From Vishniacozyma victoriae (lineage: Eukaryota; Basidiomycota; Tremellomycetes; Tremellales; Bulleribasidiaceae), in the NCBI GenBank assembly GCA_017654735.1, contig JADPYG010000088.1, positions 5,324,899-5,388,898 on the forward strand: a stretch of DNA of 64,000 nucleotides. The letters run 5' to 3'. Both the position numbers and the translations under genes were made by a program. The notes beneath the pieces are model-generated. The model searched no databases. It worked only from the letters and a program-made list of their open reading frames with translations, and was not told the origin of the DNA. This document shows, piece by piece, positions 12,218 through 21,870 of this stretch. Every line of letters begins with the position of its first letter. Within the stretch, counting starts at the first letter, position 1.

Positions 12218-14918
12218 ATGGCATTAGGTAGACACGTAGATCCAGAGAAGCTCATCGCTGAATCCCTCGACCATCCAGTGCATAAGCACATGGGGAAGAG
12301 GTATGTCCGCCGTCACTTTATAAGGACGTGAGCTGATGAATAGGGCCGACATGCACGATATCCCTTATGCATCCCGATATGAAGTTCAGATGGAATTACC
12401 TAAATACAAGATGCCTGAACATGGAGTAGAGTCCAAGGTAGTCTACCAACTCCTCCACGACGAGCTTGAGCTAGGTACGTAAATATGATGAAACGTGGGT
12501 GCTGATAGTAGATGGTAATCCTAATATGAACTTGGCTTCGTGAGTCCCCCCAATCCACTTTGTATTCGGAAGGCGAGGCTGATGGTAGCTTTGTCCATAC
12601 TTGGGTACCGGATGAATGTAAGAAACTCATGGAGGAGAATATGAACAAGGTACTCCTCATTGCTGGAATAAGGGGACGGTGCTGATAGTAGAACTTGGTA
12701 GATCAGGATGAGTACCCAGCTGCTCAGCAGATACACGAGCGATGTGTCGTGAGTCTACTTTGTCCCTCCTGCTCCATACATCATCCTCCTGTCCTCGTAC
12801 GCCATCGACAACGGCCGACACCTATCATTCCCTCATCTCCAGCACCTTCAACTACTACCCGTCGCCTCTCTTCCCTCCCTTATCCCACTGCTGCAGAAAT
12901 GTAGGAGCCCGTATAACTCACCCAACCCCTCACATTCCTCCCGGAATGTCCACCGCTCGCATTCCTACCGGAATGCTCGGCGCTAACCCCAGTCAATGAT
13001 CTCTCACCTTTGGCACGGCCCCAAAGACTCCAAACCTATGGGAACAGCCACAACCGGTTCCTCCGAAGCAATCATGCTAGGTGGTATGGCCCTCAAGAAG
13101 AAATGGCAAGCAAGGATGAAAGCTGCTGGAAAAGATATTCATAATCCTGGACCTAATATCGTCATGGGTGCCGAAGCACAGGTTGCGCTTGAGAAATTTG
13201 CTAGGTACTTTGAAGTGGAATGTAGGCTTGTTCCTGTGACTCCTGAGGTACGTTTCCCTCTAAATTTCATTGAGTATGGGCGGGACTGATGAATAGAGTG
13301 ACTATGTAATGGATCCCAAGGAGGCTATGAAGTATGTTGATGAGAACACTATCGGTATTTTCGTGTGAGTCCCCTCCAGATTGTACCGATCCCGCTCATA
13401 CCAGTATCCTCGGATCAACCTACACTGGAGTCTTCGAGTCCGTCAAGGGAATGTCGGACGAACTCGACAAGTACGAAGCCGAAACTGGTATCTCTGTACC
13501 CATCCACGTCGATGCCGCCTCTGGAGGATTCGTCGCTCCATTCGCATACCCACAGTATGAATGGGATTTCAAGATCCCTAGGGTACATAGTATCAATGCA
13601 TCTGGTCACAAGTACGGAATGAGTGAGTCATTCTTCGAGATTATGAGTGATGGAGCTGATTACAGGTACCGTTGGTGTTGGATGGATTATCTGGCGAGGG
13701 GTCGATTACCTCCCCAAGGAACTTATCTTTGAGCTCCACTACCTCGGAGAAGTGAGTTCCATAATTAGCTGCAAGGTATAAGCTGATGAAAGACCGATTA
13801 CTCGTTCAATCTCAATTTCTCTCGACCCGCCCACCCCATCCTTGGTCAGATGTTTAATTGTGAGTGCCCTTCCGCCTCTAGCCCGGCAAAAAGTCAAGTA
13901 TCGAGCTAATACCAGTCCTCAACCTCGGTTTCGAGGGATATCGACGAATCATGCAAAACGACCTAACCAAGGCTCGACTCATTTCCCGAGCCCTAGAGAA
14001 TTCAGGATACTACACTGTTCTCTCTAATATCCATAAACCGAAATCAGCAGGTGCGATGGATATCATAAACTCGGCTACAAAACTCGTTAAATCCGGTCAC
14101 TCGCCTTTCAACGAGGAGGATGCCGAGTACTACATGGAAGGACTTCCTGTCGTCAGTTTTAGGTTTACGGATGATGTGAGGAAGAAGTATCCCGGTGTAC
14201 AGCAGGCTTGGGTTCAGAAGCAGTTGAGGGGTATTGGATGGATTGTGCCCAAGTGAGTCCTTCGATCCTGGTCTTTCCACCTCATCATCTTTCCACCTTC
14301 ACCTTTCGATCTTCGTTATTTCGCCTTCATCTCTCCACCAGCACGTTTCCGCCTTCTTCACTCCTCGACCCCTCTCTGTTTGAGCATTATCTATAGCCAA
14401 TATCTGTCTTGCTCCGTCTCCGGTCCCTTCGTCACTTTTCGATGCTTTCCCCTTTCACCTCTGTTTTATCTCATATCTCTCTCTCTCTCTGTCTCCCTTT
14501 CCACGCATTCCACGCAGTCTTACATCATTCTCCACCCGCTTAGGGGCCAAGAACGTGACTGACAATAGCTACCCACTCCCTCCATCATGCGAAGATACCG
14601 AGATCCTACGAGTCGTTGTTCGAGAGTCCCTCTCTGGTGATCTCACCAGGAAGCTTCTCGCCGATATCATCCAGGTGTAAGGCCACTCTCAACTCTCCCT
14701 ATCCCATATCACCAGATGGCAATGTGGACTTACAGGAACAAGGGCTGACAACCAGGACCGAAGACCTTCTCAACGACGATGGTCCTTCCCCATCTATGTC
14801 GATGGCGTCCAAAAGCCAAGCACCCAAGAAATCGGGCACTGACAAAACTGATAAGGGAGATGGTATGGACAAGGATCATATTGCCGACAACACCTCAACT
14901 TGGGCCAAGCCTTGTTAG
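12218..14918 (+). CDS. GAD1: Glutamate decarboxylase (PLP-dependent)
   Basis: Group II PLP decarboxylase converting L-glutamate to GABA, feeding the GABA shunt; cytosolic, often linked to acid and oxidative stress. The ATG at 12218 opens [12 protein letters not shown]. Ten or more short exons cover the family: [58 protein letters not shown], and the PLP lysine in [10 protein letters not shown] at about 13590-13620. Later exons read [42 protein letters not shown] and [12 protein letters not shown]. Two introns are long for this genome: 12749-12992, and a pyrimidine-rich one at about 14252-14569. The C-terminal tail is Ser/Lys-rich and ends WAKPC. Confidence 0.93.
12932..12976. repeat. Two successive small inverted repeats inside a GAD intron
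   Basis: ACATTCC-TCCC-GGAATGT (12932-12949) and GCATTCC-TACC-GGAATGC (12959-12976) are two perfect 7-bp stems with 4-nt loops, placed just before the acceptor of the 244-nt intron. They could fold as hairpins in the pre-mRNA or be protein binding sites; function unknown. Confidence 0.5.
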
Positions 14919-15424
14919 GCGGCGGAGGATGAGGCGGGACTGTGGGGGACACGTCGATGGGATGTAGACATATATACAAGCAGAAGATGACTATTACGGG
15001 GCGATCAGTACTCGCTTACTTTGCAACTGACTATCTATACTGACCACTGAATACGTAGTACCTATTTGAGACTGGTAGCAAGTAAACAAGTTGAAACAGC
15101 CTCGATATGTCGACCGAAGTCGAGAAGTGGCATGTTCACTATCCACACATGACTGTTGAGGATTCAAACAGCGCTCAGGTCGGAAGGTAAATGGGTGGCG
15201 GGTACGTGGGCTCGCCCATGTCAGTCTCGGGGGTCAGCCACGAGGAAATTAAAGACTGTAAAATTAAAGACTGTATCGATGAGTCCGTTGGAGAACGTAT
15301 CTCTGGGAAAGGAGGCTTTGACAAAACTTCATATATCTGTGCCAGTACAATAACTATCCTTCATATCAATTTCCAATCTTCTAATCAATCAACCTGTCTT
15401 TATTTACTTGCTCCTCTGATCTTC
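14919..15424. other. Convergent spacer
   Basis: Presumed 3' UTRs of glutamate decarboxylase and the sugar transporter. A small direct duplication (AAATTAAAGACTGT-like) occurs near 15245-15270. No gene is seen. Confidence 0.45.
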
Positions 15425-17614
15425 TCAAACCCGTCGAGAAGGATCGGTAGTCTCCGCAAGCTGTGCGACTTGCCTTGGCTCGGCGCCAGAGGCGAATATC
15501 GCATTTTCTTGCTGCACGATAGAGTCCAAATCCTCGGCTAATGCGTCAGCTTTCTACATGTGGGGAGACATCAAGATACTCACGATCGATATCGTATCCC
15601 TTGAACTTCCTGCAAGGCACCTTCTTTTGGAATAGGTATTCGATCTCGGCGGTAGTTCTGTTTCGAGTCTCGGGGAGGTAGAAGTAAAGGTAAATGAAGA
15701 AAGCGATATCGAATCCGAGGAAGAAGTAACCACTCTTGGCACCTGAGCGTCAATTTCTGCCGGGGATCAGAGATTGGCAGGAACTTACCCCAATTCCATC
15801 CATCGGCATTCAGCATTCGTGGTTTCAACTGATTCATGATGATACCCCCAGCAACATATCCTGCTCGACCAATGACCATACTCTGCCCTCGTACTCGTGA
15901 TGAAGGCACCTCGGCAACAATGGTATCTACGGACCATTAGATATGTGCCATCATGTTAAAGCGGCAGACTCACAACAACATGGGCCGAGGGTCATCTTGG
16001 AGAATCAGCAGAGCACCTCCTGTTGAGAAAAGGCATACCTTGAAGGTGATTCTAATGATGACGAGCATGACTCCGATACCGATGGCAGTGTTGTCACTGG
16101 GAATGGATCCAACGATACCGATGAGGAGCATGAAGAAGCCCATCAAGCCGATACCGGCAAGGTACAAAGGTCGTCGACCGACTCGACCAATCACTGTATT
16201 TCAGCTCCCGGACGACTTTTGACGAGTTCTGAACTCACGGTACATTGCTGTTCCGGTGGCGAGTATGTTTACAGATTGAACTCCCATATTGAAATTCTAC
16301 CGTGTCAGCACCGGTACGATGCGGGACACGAGCAGTAGATCCAAGACTCACGAATGCTTGGGTTTGAGCCATTCCCGCGTTCTGGAGGACTTGGAGTGGT
16401 CAATTTGGGTCAGATTAATGAAGTAGAGACTTACACAAGGTGGCATACGAGGTCAGAGTCTCTCCGTTGGTCTGCTGAATGAGCCAGCACATAAGACCGA
16501 TGATCGTTCGTTTGGTGTTGACCCCTCGGAAACAGTCTCGGAAAGACGAGTTTGCGGCGTTGATCTTCTCCATTTCATTAGCCTGCTTCAAGAGTTCAAT
16601 TTGAGCGTCAATCATCCGTTCAGTTCGGTATCCTGGTCGAGCAAGTTTTCTGACAACGTCTCTCGCCTCGGGGATTCGATCTTTTCGAACGAGGTAGAAT
16701 GGACCTATTCTGGTCAGTCTCGCCCAATGTTCACTCTCGAATCACTCACTCTCTGGAGCCATCCATGCGATGATAAAGAGAGGGACAGGCCATATCCATT
16801 GAAGAGCGTAAGGGACTTTCCATGCGGCATCACCAGGGAGGTTCAAAGTGCCTCGGAGAATACCAGCTGCCAAGAAAGAGCCGATTCCCCAACACATCGA
16901 AACGAAAGTCGTCAAGAACTACGTGTCAGATTTGCAGAAAACTCGCCACTTACTCCTCTAAGGGCTGGAGGAACGACCTCTGATGCGTATGCGGTGGTAA
17001 TGACTTGGAAAATCCCCCAAGGGATTCCGGCCAAGAGGTTCCCGACCAAAATCATCTCAATATTGACAGCGAAGAAGAGGACGAATATGCAGCTTGCCAT
17101 TGCTACCATCCCGATCATGTACACAGTTCGATAGCCGTACTTCGTTTGAGCCCATCCGTTGATAAGGAGACCGATAATTTGTCCACCGGAGGCGGCGTTG
17201 TTGACTCCGGCCTGCCAATCGGCAGGAACCAAGAGTTTTCCGGTTCCTGGGTGTATTGATCCGAACTTGGTCAAGAAAGACTTCTGACCGAAGAAGTTAT
17301 TGATCTGAAAGAGGATAAGTCATGTACATGTTTGCGTTATATGGAGAAGAGCTTACCAAACCGGTATCATATCCTTCCATGACTAGTGCCACACTGAGGA
17401 GCAAACCATACGTCGCACCGGGGTAGTAGAGCTTGAAGACCTTCCAAAGTCCCATCTTTGACTCTTCCTCTCTCTGAGCCAGAGCCTCGGCCAGTAGAGT
17501 ACTATGCTGCGCATACTCTTCTTTGCCGCCTTCATAGTGGGTGATTTCTTCCTTGACGTCCAAGTCGTCCGCCATCTCGATTTGATGCTCGTCCTTGGTG
17601 TGTTTGCCGGACAT
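15425..17614 (-). CDS. MFS sugar transporter, alpha-glucoside/maltose permease type
   Basis: SP-family MFS transporter resembling fungal MAL/alpha-glucoside H+ symporters. The ATG at 17614 opens a charged N-terminal tail (MSGKHTKDEH). Family landmarks follow: LVMEGYDTGL, FGSIHPGTGK..LVPADWQ, LINGWAQTKYGYR, GIPWGIFQVITTAYASEV, the PESPFYL-type loop region, FRDCFRGVNTKRT and VIGRVGRRPLYLAG. Introns of about 40-50 nt separate these, including an intron near 15590 that joins GYDID to PEDLDSIVQQEN. The stop is at 15425-15427. The C-terminal tail is acidic/polar. It sits 0.9 kb from an SDR and may serve the same catabolic group, but its true substrate is unknown. Confidence 0.87.
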
Positions 17615-18500
17615 AGTAGTGACGAGGCTATGGGGATGCTAATGGGGCACTTGATAGGCTCCTCTTATACACGGGCTGGACTAGTGTCCTTTGCGCCATT
17701 GAGCCCCGGACCGTTGGCGGACCGTGAATGCTTGGAGACCCGCTACGGCCCGTTTCAGCTCCCAAGGCAGAATTGCCAACATGTAACGATGTCAGGTCGG
17801 GTTTGTGGACCATTCTAACCCGGCCCGTCAATCCGCCCTAGTAGAATATGCAATATGGAGAGCGATGTGAACGAGGCGCTTCAACACATCGGCGAATAAT
17901 CGAGAAGGCACGAGACTTGGCTACGCCAAGAACAAGCTCATCTGCGTTGTTGCCCCGCGTTTTACTAGCTTCCCGCGTGGAGCATTTTTGTCGTACCTGC
18001 TTGGCTAAACTTTACTTAAAAACACACCGGGCTAAGGATGATTCCCCCAAGGGGATGTAGAAGAACGGCCAGAACATACCCGGTGATTCGAGGGATAATG
18101 TATGTCCGTGATTTGCGGGCCGTACGTACCGCGGAGCCAAGCTATTGATATCGTCGGTCTATCACAAGACCGAATCTCTAGGGCCGGACGGACCGCTTGG
18201 GAATGCTGTCATGGGGGCTTCAACGGCCCCCGCTGATACGGTGCTTGGTTGGAGAGGATCAAGTGAGTCCTATGAACCTGGCGAGAGTGGTCTACACCAC
18301 CCACCAATGGATGCTCCCGGGGCCGGCTCACACGTCAAGACCCAATGCAGGGGATTGAACGAGGCAATGCAAGAGAGGATATCTTCCGAGTATTGTACCC
18401 AGTACCAGTCATGCATATGGAGTCAAGGATATCTATCTGGATGTTATGGAGGCTGACTATAACTATTCTACCCCACACTTTTCTGTGTAGGACTGTGCAT
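17615..18500. other. Promoter-side spacer of the sugar transporter
   Basis: About 0.9 kb without a recognisable gene. It includes GC-rich stretches with CGG/CCG words (for example GGACCGTTGGCGGACCG near 17708), compatible with Zn2Cys6 factor sites, but this is not diagnostic. Confidence 0.4.
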
Positions 18501-19503
18501 TCATATCGGTCCTTTTGCCATAGCACCCTGTTTGTAAGCCGATAGCTCCACATTCTAGTAGAGAACTTACCCCATCAACCACTAGCGTCTCTCCAGTTAT
18601 GTATGCACTAGCATCGCTCGCGAGGAAGACCGCAGGTCCCATGAAATCCTCCGGCGCTCCCCATCGACCACCAGGAATCCCGTTGAGACGGTTTTCCGTG
18701 AAAGCAGGATCTTGACGAGCCGCGGTGTTGCTGATGGATCAGTATTTTCGTCTGGGAAGGGCTCACATGTCGGTAGCGATGCTTCCCGGTGCGATTGCGT
18801 TGACTCGAATGTTGTGACCACTCCACTCGTTCGATAACGCTTTGGTGACCGTAGCTACAGCTCCTTTTGCAGCAGAATACGAGACGACTCTGGAACCACC
18901 AATATAAGAGTTGAGCGATGCAATATTGATGATGTTTCCGCTCTTTCTAGGGATGAAATGTCTTCCGGCCGCTTGACAAATTACAAAGAGCGAGTTCAAG
19001 TTCACATTCAGGACCTAAAGTCAGGAAAGAGCTCAATTATATGACTGAGGTCACTCACATAATCCCACTCCTCAAGCTTGACATCTACACTGTCGGCTCG
19101 TTGGAGCATGCCGCCATTATTGACGAGAATATCGAGATGGTCGACGATGGCTAATGCCCGATCAACCACTTTTGACGCGTCCTCTCGATTCCCTAGATCA
19201 CAAGTGACAATATCGCACGTACCACCACCAGCGACGATCTCGTCTCGAGTCTTGGTGTTATTGACGTCTCGTTGAGCGAGAATGATTCGCGCTCCTGCCT
19301 GGGCGAATGCGAGAGCGATCGATGCACCGATACCTGCTGGTCAGCGACCTTCTTGCTGCTTTGGGCTCACCTCGAGATCCTCCTGTAATAAGGGCAATCT
19401 TTCCCTTCAGCGAGAAGAGCTTCGATATGTCGACGCTGGGAGTATCAGAGAGCGGCATGCTTGATGAGGATGTGAATGCAAACGGATTACACGAGTACAC
19501 CAT
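18501..19503 (-). CDS. Short-chain dehydrogenase/reductase, KduD-like
   Basis: Classical SDR most like 2-deoxy-gluconate/2-keto-3-deoxy sugar acid dehydrogenases and other gluconate-type SDRs. The cofactor motif GGSRGIGAS is made by joining exons across a short intron near 19380. It continues with DILVNNGG, NIINIASLNSYIGG and the catalytic YSAAKGA, then VNAIAPGSIATD. The last intron (about 44 nt) joins LVVDG to GAMAKGPI, a typical SDR ending, with a TGA at 18501-18503. Two in-frame ATGs are possible (19503 and 19458); the second (MPLSDTPSVDISKLFSLKGK) gives a more usual length. It is divergent from the type II dehydroquinase with about 160-200 bp between starts, so they may be co-regulated. 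Confidence 0.85.
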
Positions 19504-19661
19504 TGCACTATCCGGCTCGGGTGTTTATTCTGCCGGGCCGCTGAAGCCGGGTGGGGCATGGGTCAAATACTTGGCATTTCTCGACGTATTCCTTCTTGTT
19601 GCTATATCTTACCAATTCTTACAGGTAGCTCTACACTTTTCTTTATATACCCACATCCATC

Positions 19662-20305
19662 ATGCTCAACGGCTCCAAATCTGTCCTTGTGATCAACGGT
19701 CCCAACCTAAACCTCCTAGGTATCAGAGAACCCCACAGTAGGTCAACACCTGTATGACTACCCTGACGTCTTCTAGTCTACGGCCCAGAGACCCTCGAGG
19801 ACGTCGAGAAAGCGGGAAAGGCGCAAGCTGAAAAGGCCGGAGCTAAGATCGACTTCTTTCAATCGTATGTCATTGTGCTAGTGACAGAATCCTGACTTCA
19901 GCAATTGGGAGGGAGCTGTTGTGGATCGTATTCAGCTAGCCAGGACTGACGGGACCGACGGCATCGTGTTGAATCCAGGTGGTTGGACTCATTACAGCGT
20001 CGCTATAAGAGATGCGCTCTTGGGTGTATCGGTGCCATACATCGAGGTACGTTAACATATACATCGTTGCATGAGGCTGACGGCCAGCTACACGTCGCCA
20101 ACATCCACGCTCGAGAAGAGTGGAGGCATCATTCGTACTTCCAGGATAAGGCCACCAGCATCATTGTTCGTCCCATTTACATATGATAGGAACAGGTGTA
20201 CTGATATCGAAGATGGGTTGCGGGGTGAAAGGATACGAATACGCTATTGACATGATCCTCAACCACGAGAAGAAGTTCCCATCTAAACCAGACGTCACTA
20301 AATGA
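19662..20305 (+). CDS. Type II 3-dehydroquinate dehydratase
   Basis: Small type II dehydroquinase (3-dehydroquinate to 3-dehydroshikimate). In fungi the biosynthetic step is done by the type I domain of AROM, so a separate type II enzyme usually means quinate catabolism. Motifs: [13 protein letters not shown], the catalytic tyrosine in [40 protein letters not shown] and the catalytic histidine in [17 protein letters not shown]. The last intron, 20166-20212 (47 nt), joins ATSII to [13 protein letters not shown]; reading through it hits a stop. About 150 aa, normal for the family. Neighbours are an SDR and two Gfo/Idh oxidoreductases; no quinate dehydrogenase or dehydroshikimate dehydratase is visible in the window. 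Confidence 0.9.
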
Positions 20306-20405
20306 GGTTTCATCGAAGGGTGACCGAGCCGTCGCAAGTCATGTTCAGTAATTTAGTGATCAAGATCTGAATGATGCATGTGAATCGCCGTACACCTCCA
20401 ATAGA

Positions 20406-21584
20406 CTACGCTTCTAGACTGGGAATATCTAACCACCGACGTTCCGCCCAACTCTTCAGAGCCACTTCACTAATCTGGACTCCCTTCGCTCCTTCTAGCA
20501 AATCATACTTGAATGGCTCATTCTTCACTACATGCCTCAAAAACATCTCCCACTGGACCTTGAAAGCATTGTCGCATTCGATGACGTCAGGTACTCTAGT
20601 CCAAGCCGCAAAGTGATCGATGGTCGAAGGAACATCTGGGTTCCAAGTGGGTCGGGGAGTCGCAGACTCATGTTGTACAACACAATCACGTAGAGTTGCG
20701 ACCGCTGATCCTTGTGCACCATCAACTTGAATAGTCAAGAGATCATCTCGTCGAGGTCGAGTCACCCAAGAAGAGTTGAAATGAACGATGACGCCATTGT
20801 CGAGCTCGAAAGTCGCGTAACATGCGTCGTCGGCGGTACATTTGTAGACTTTGCCGGACTCGTCCTTTCGTTCCGGAATGTGTGTTGCCCCAATACACGT
20901 CAAGGACTTGATGTTTCCAAAGAGGTTGTTGATGACATATCGCCAGTGACAAACCATGTCGCTAATGATACCACCGTCGTCTTCCTTTCGGTAGTTCCAG
21001 CTAGGTCGTTGTGGTGATACCGGCCCCATCCCCGTAAACACCCAGTAACCAAAGTCCCCCTTGACCGACAAAACTTCTCCAAAGAAACCACTATCCAACA
21101 GGCTCTTCAGTTTGACGAGTCCAGGTAGCCAAAGCTTGTCCTGCACCACACCATGCTTGAGACCGGATGCTTTCGCAACTTGATACAGATCGTATGCTTC
21201 CTCGGTTGTGGTCGCAGTCGGTTTCTCACAGTATACATGCTTTCCGGCCTTGAGCGCTTGCTTGACCGCCTGCACTCGTCGGCCAGTAGTCTGAGCATCG
21301 AAATAGATGGTCGCTTCCGGATCAGCTAGAGACTGCTCCAAATCGGTACTGATTGACGAAGCATCGAGACCATTGGCTTGGGCGAGTTCGAGTAGCTTCT
21401 CATGATTTCGACCAACTAGTATGGGCTCTGGAATGATTCGGTCACCGTCGGAACACACGAGACCGCCTTGATTCCGGATTGCGAGGATAGAACGGATGAG
21501 ATGTTGATTGGTACCCATCCGCCCGGTGACGCCATTCATGACGACTCGGACATTATGAGTGGTGGGAGATTGGTTATTGGACAT
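20406..21584 (-). CDS. Gfo/Idh/MocA family oxidoreductase (intronless)
   Basis: 392-aa NAD(P)-dependent oxidoreductase of the Gfo/Idh/MocA family, which act on sugars, cyclitols and their derivatives. Single exon. The N-terminal Rossmann part has MNGVTGRMGTN (unusual for the family's GxGxxG) and the conserved AGKHVYCEKPTA. The C-terminal substrate domain has GGIISDMVCHWRYVINNLFG, with a conserved Asp/His pair in the usual catalytic area. It is unbroken in a genome where genes of this size usually have several introns. It is divergent from the DUF6807 fusion across a 286-bp promoter, suggesting a shared pathway. Substrate unknown. Confidence 0.88.
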   Translation of the reverse strand: MSNNQSPTTHNVRVVMNGVTGRMGTNQHLIRSILAIRNQGGLVCSDGDRIIPEPILVGRNHEKLLELAQANGLDASSISTDLEQSLADPEATIYFDAQTTGRRVQAVKQALKAGKHVYCEKPTATTTEEAYDLYQVAKASGLKHGVVQDKLWLPGLVKLKSLLDSGFFGEVLSVKGDFGYWVFTGMGPVSPQRPSWNYRKEDDGGIISDMVCHWRYVINNLFGNIKSLTCIGATHIPERKDESGKVYKCTADDACYATFELDNGVIVHFNSSWVTRPRRDDLLTIQVDGAQGSAVATLRDCVVQHESATPRPTWNPDVPSTIDHFAAWTRVPDVIECDNAFKVQWEMFLRHVVKNEPFKYDLLEGAKGVQISEVALKSWAERRWLDIPSLEA

Positions 21585-21870
21585 GTCGTTCGTAGTGTTT
21601 GATGAATGGTAGATGCGATATCTTCGTAAATAACTCTTGCTTAAGACTGCTTAAGGCGTAGTGAACGGAAACCGGATCATTCTTGCCCGGGCCGGTGGAT
21701 CCCGCTGAGCCAATTTGTCCCATGCGGGGCTTTCTTGGCAAGTCTCGGCGCTAATTACCTGTCAAGCGGACCGGACGGACCGTCACCAAGCCGTTCTAGC
21801 ACGACCTCCGACTTGTGCTTCGAGTGCGTGGTAGAACACTAATGTCATTCCGTCTCTTCACCTCACCATC
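21585..21870. promoter_or_regulatory. Divergent promoter between two Gfo/Idh genes
   Basis: 286 bp between the two start codons must carry both promoters. It contains CGG-rich words (for example CGGACCGGACGGACCG near 21770), compatible with a Zn2Cys6 or similar regulator; no factor can be named. Confidence 0.5.

Noticed and set aside
20160..20220. Premature stop at the end of the dehydroquinase
   Set aside because: A 47-nt intron (20166-20212) with a CTGAT branch site removes it and restores the family C-terminus.
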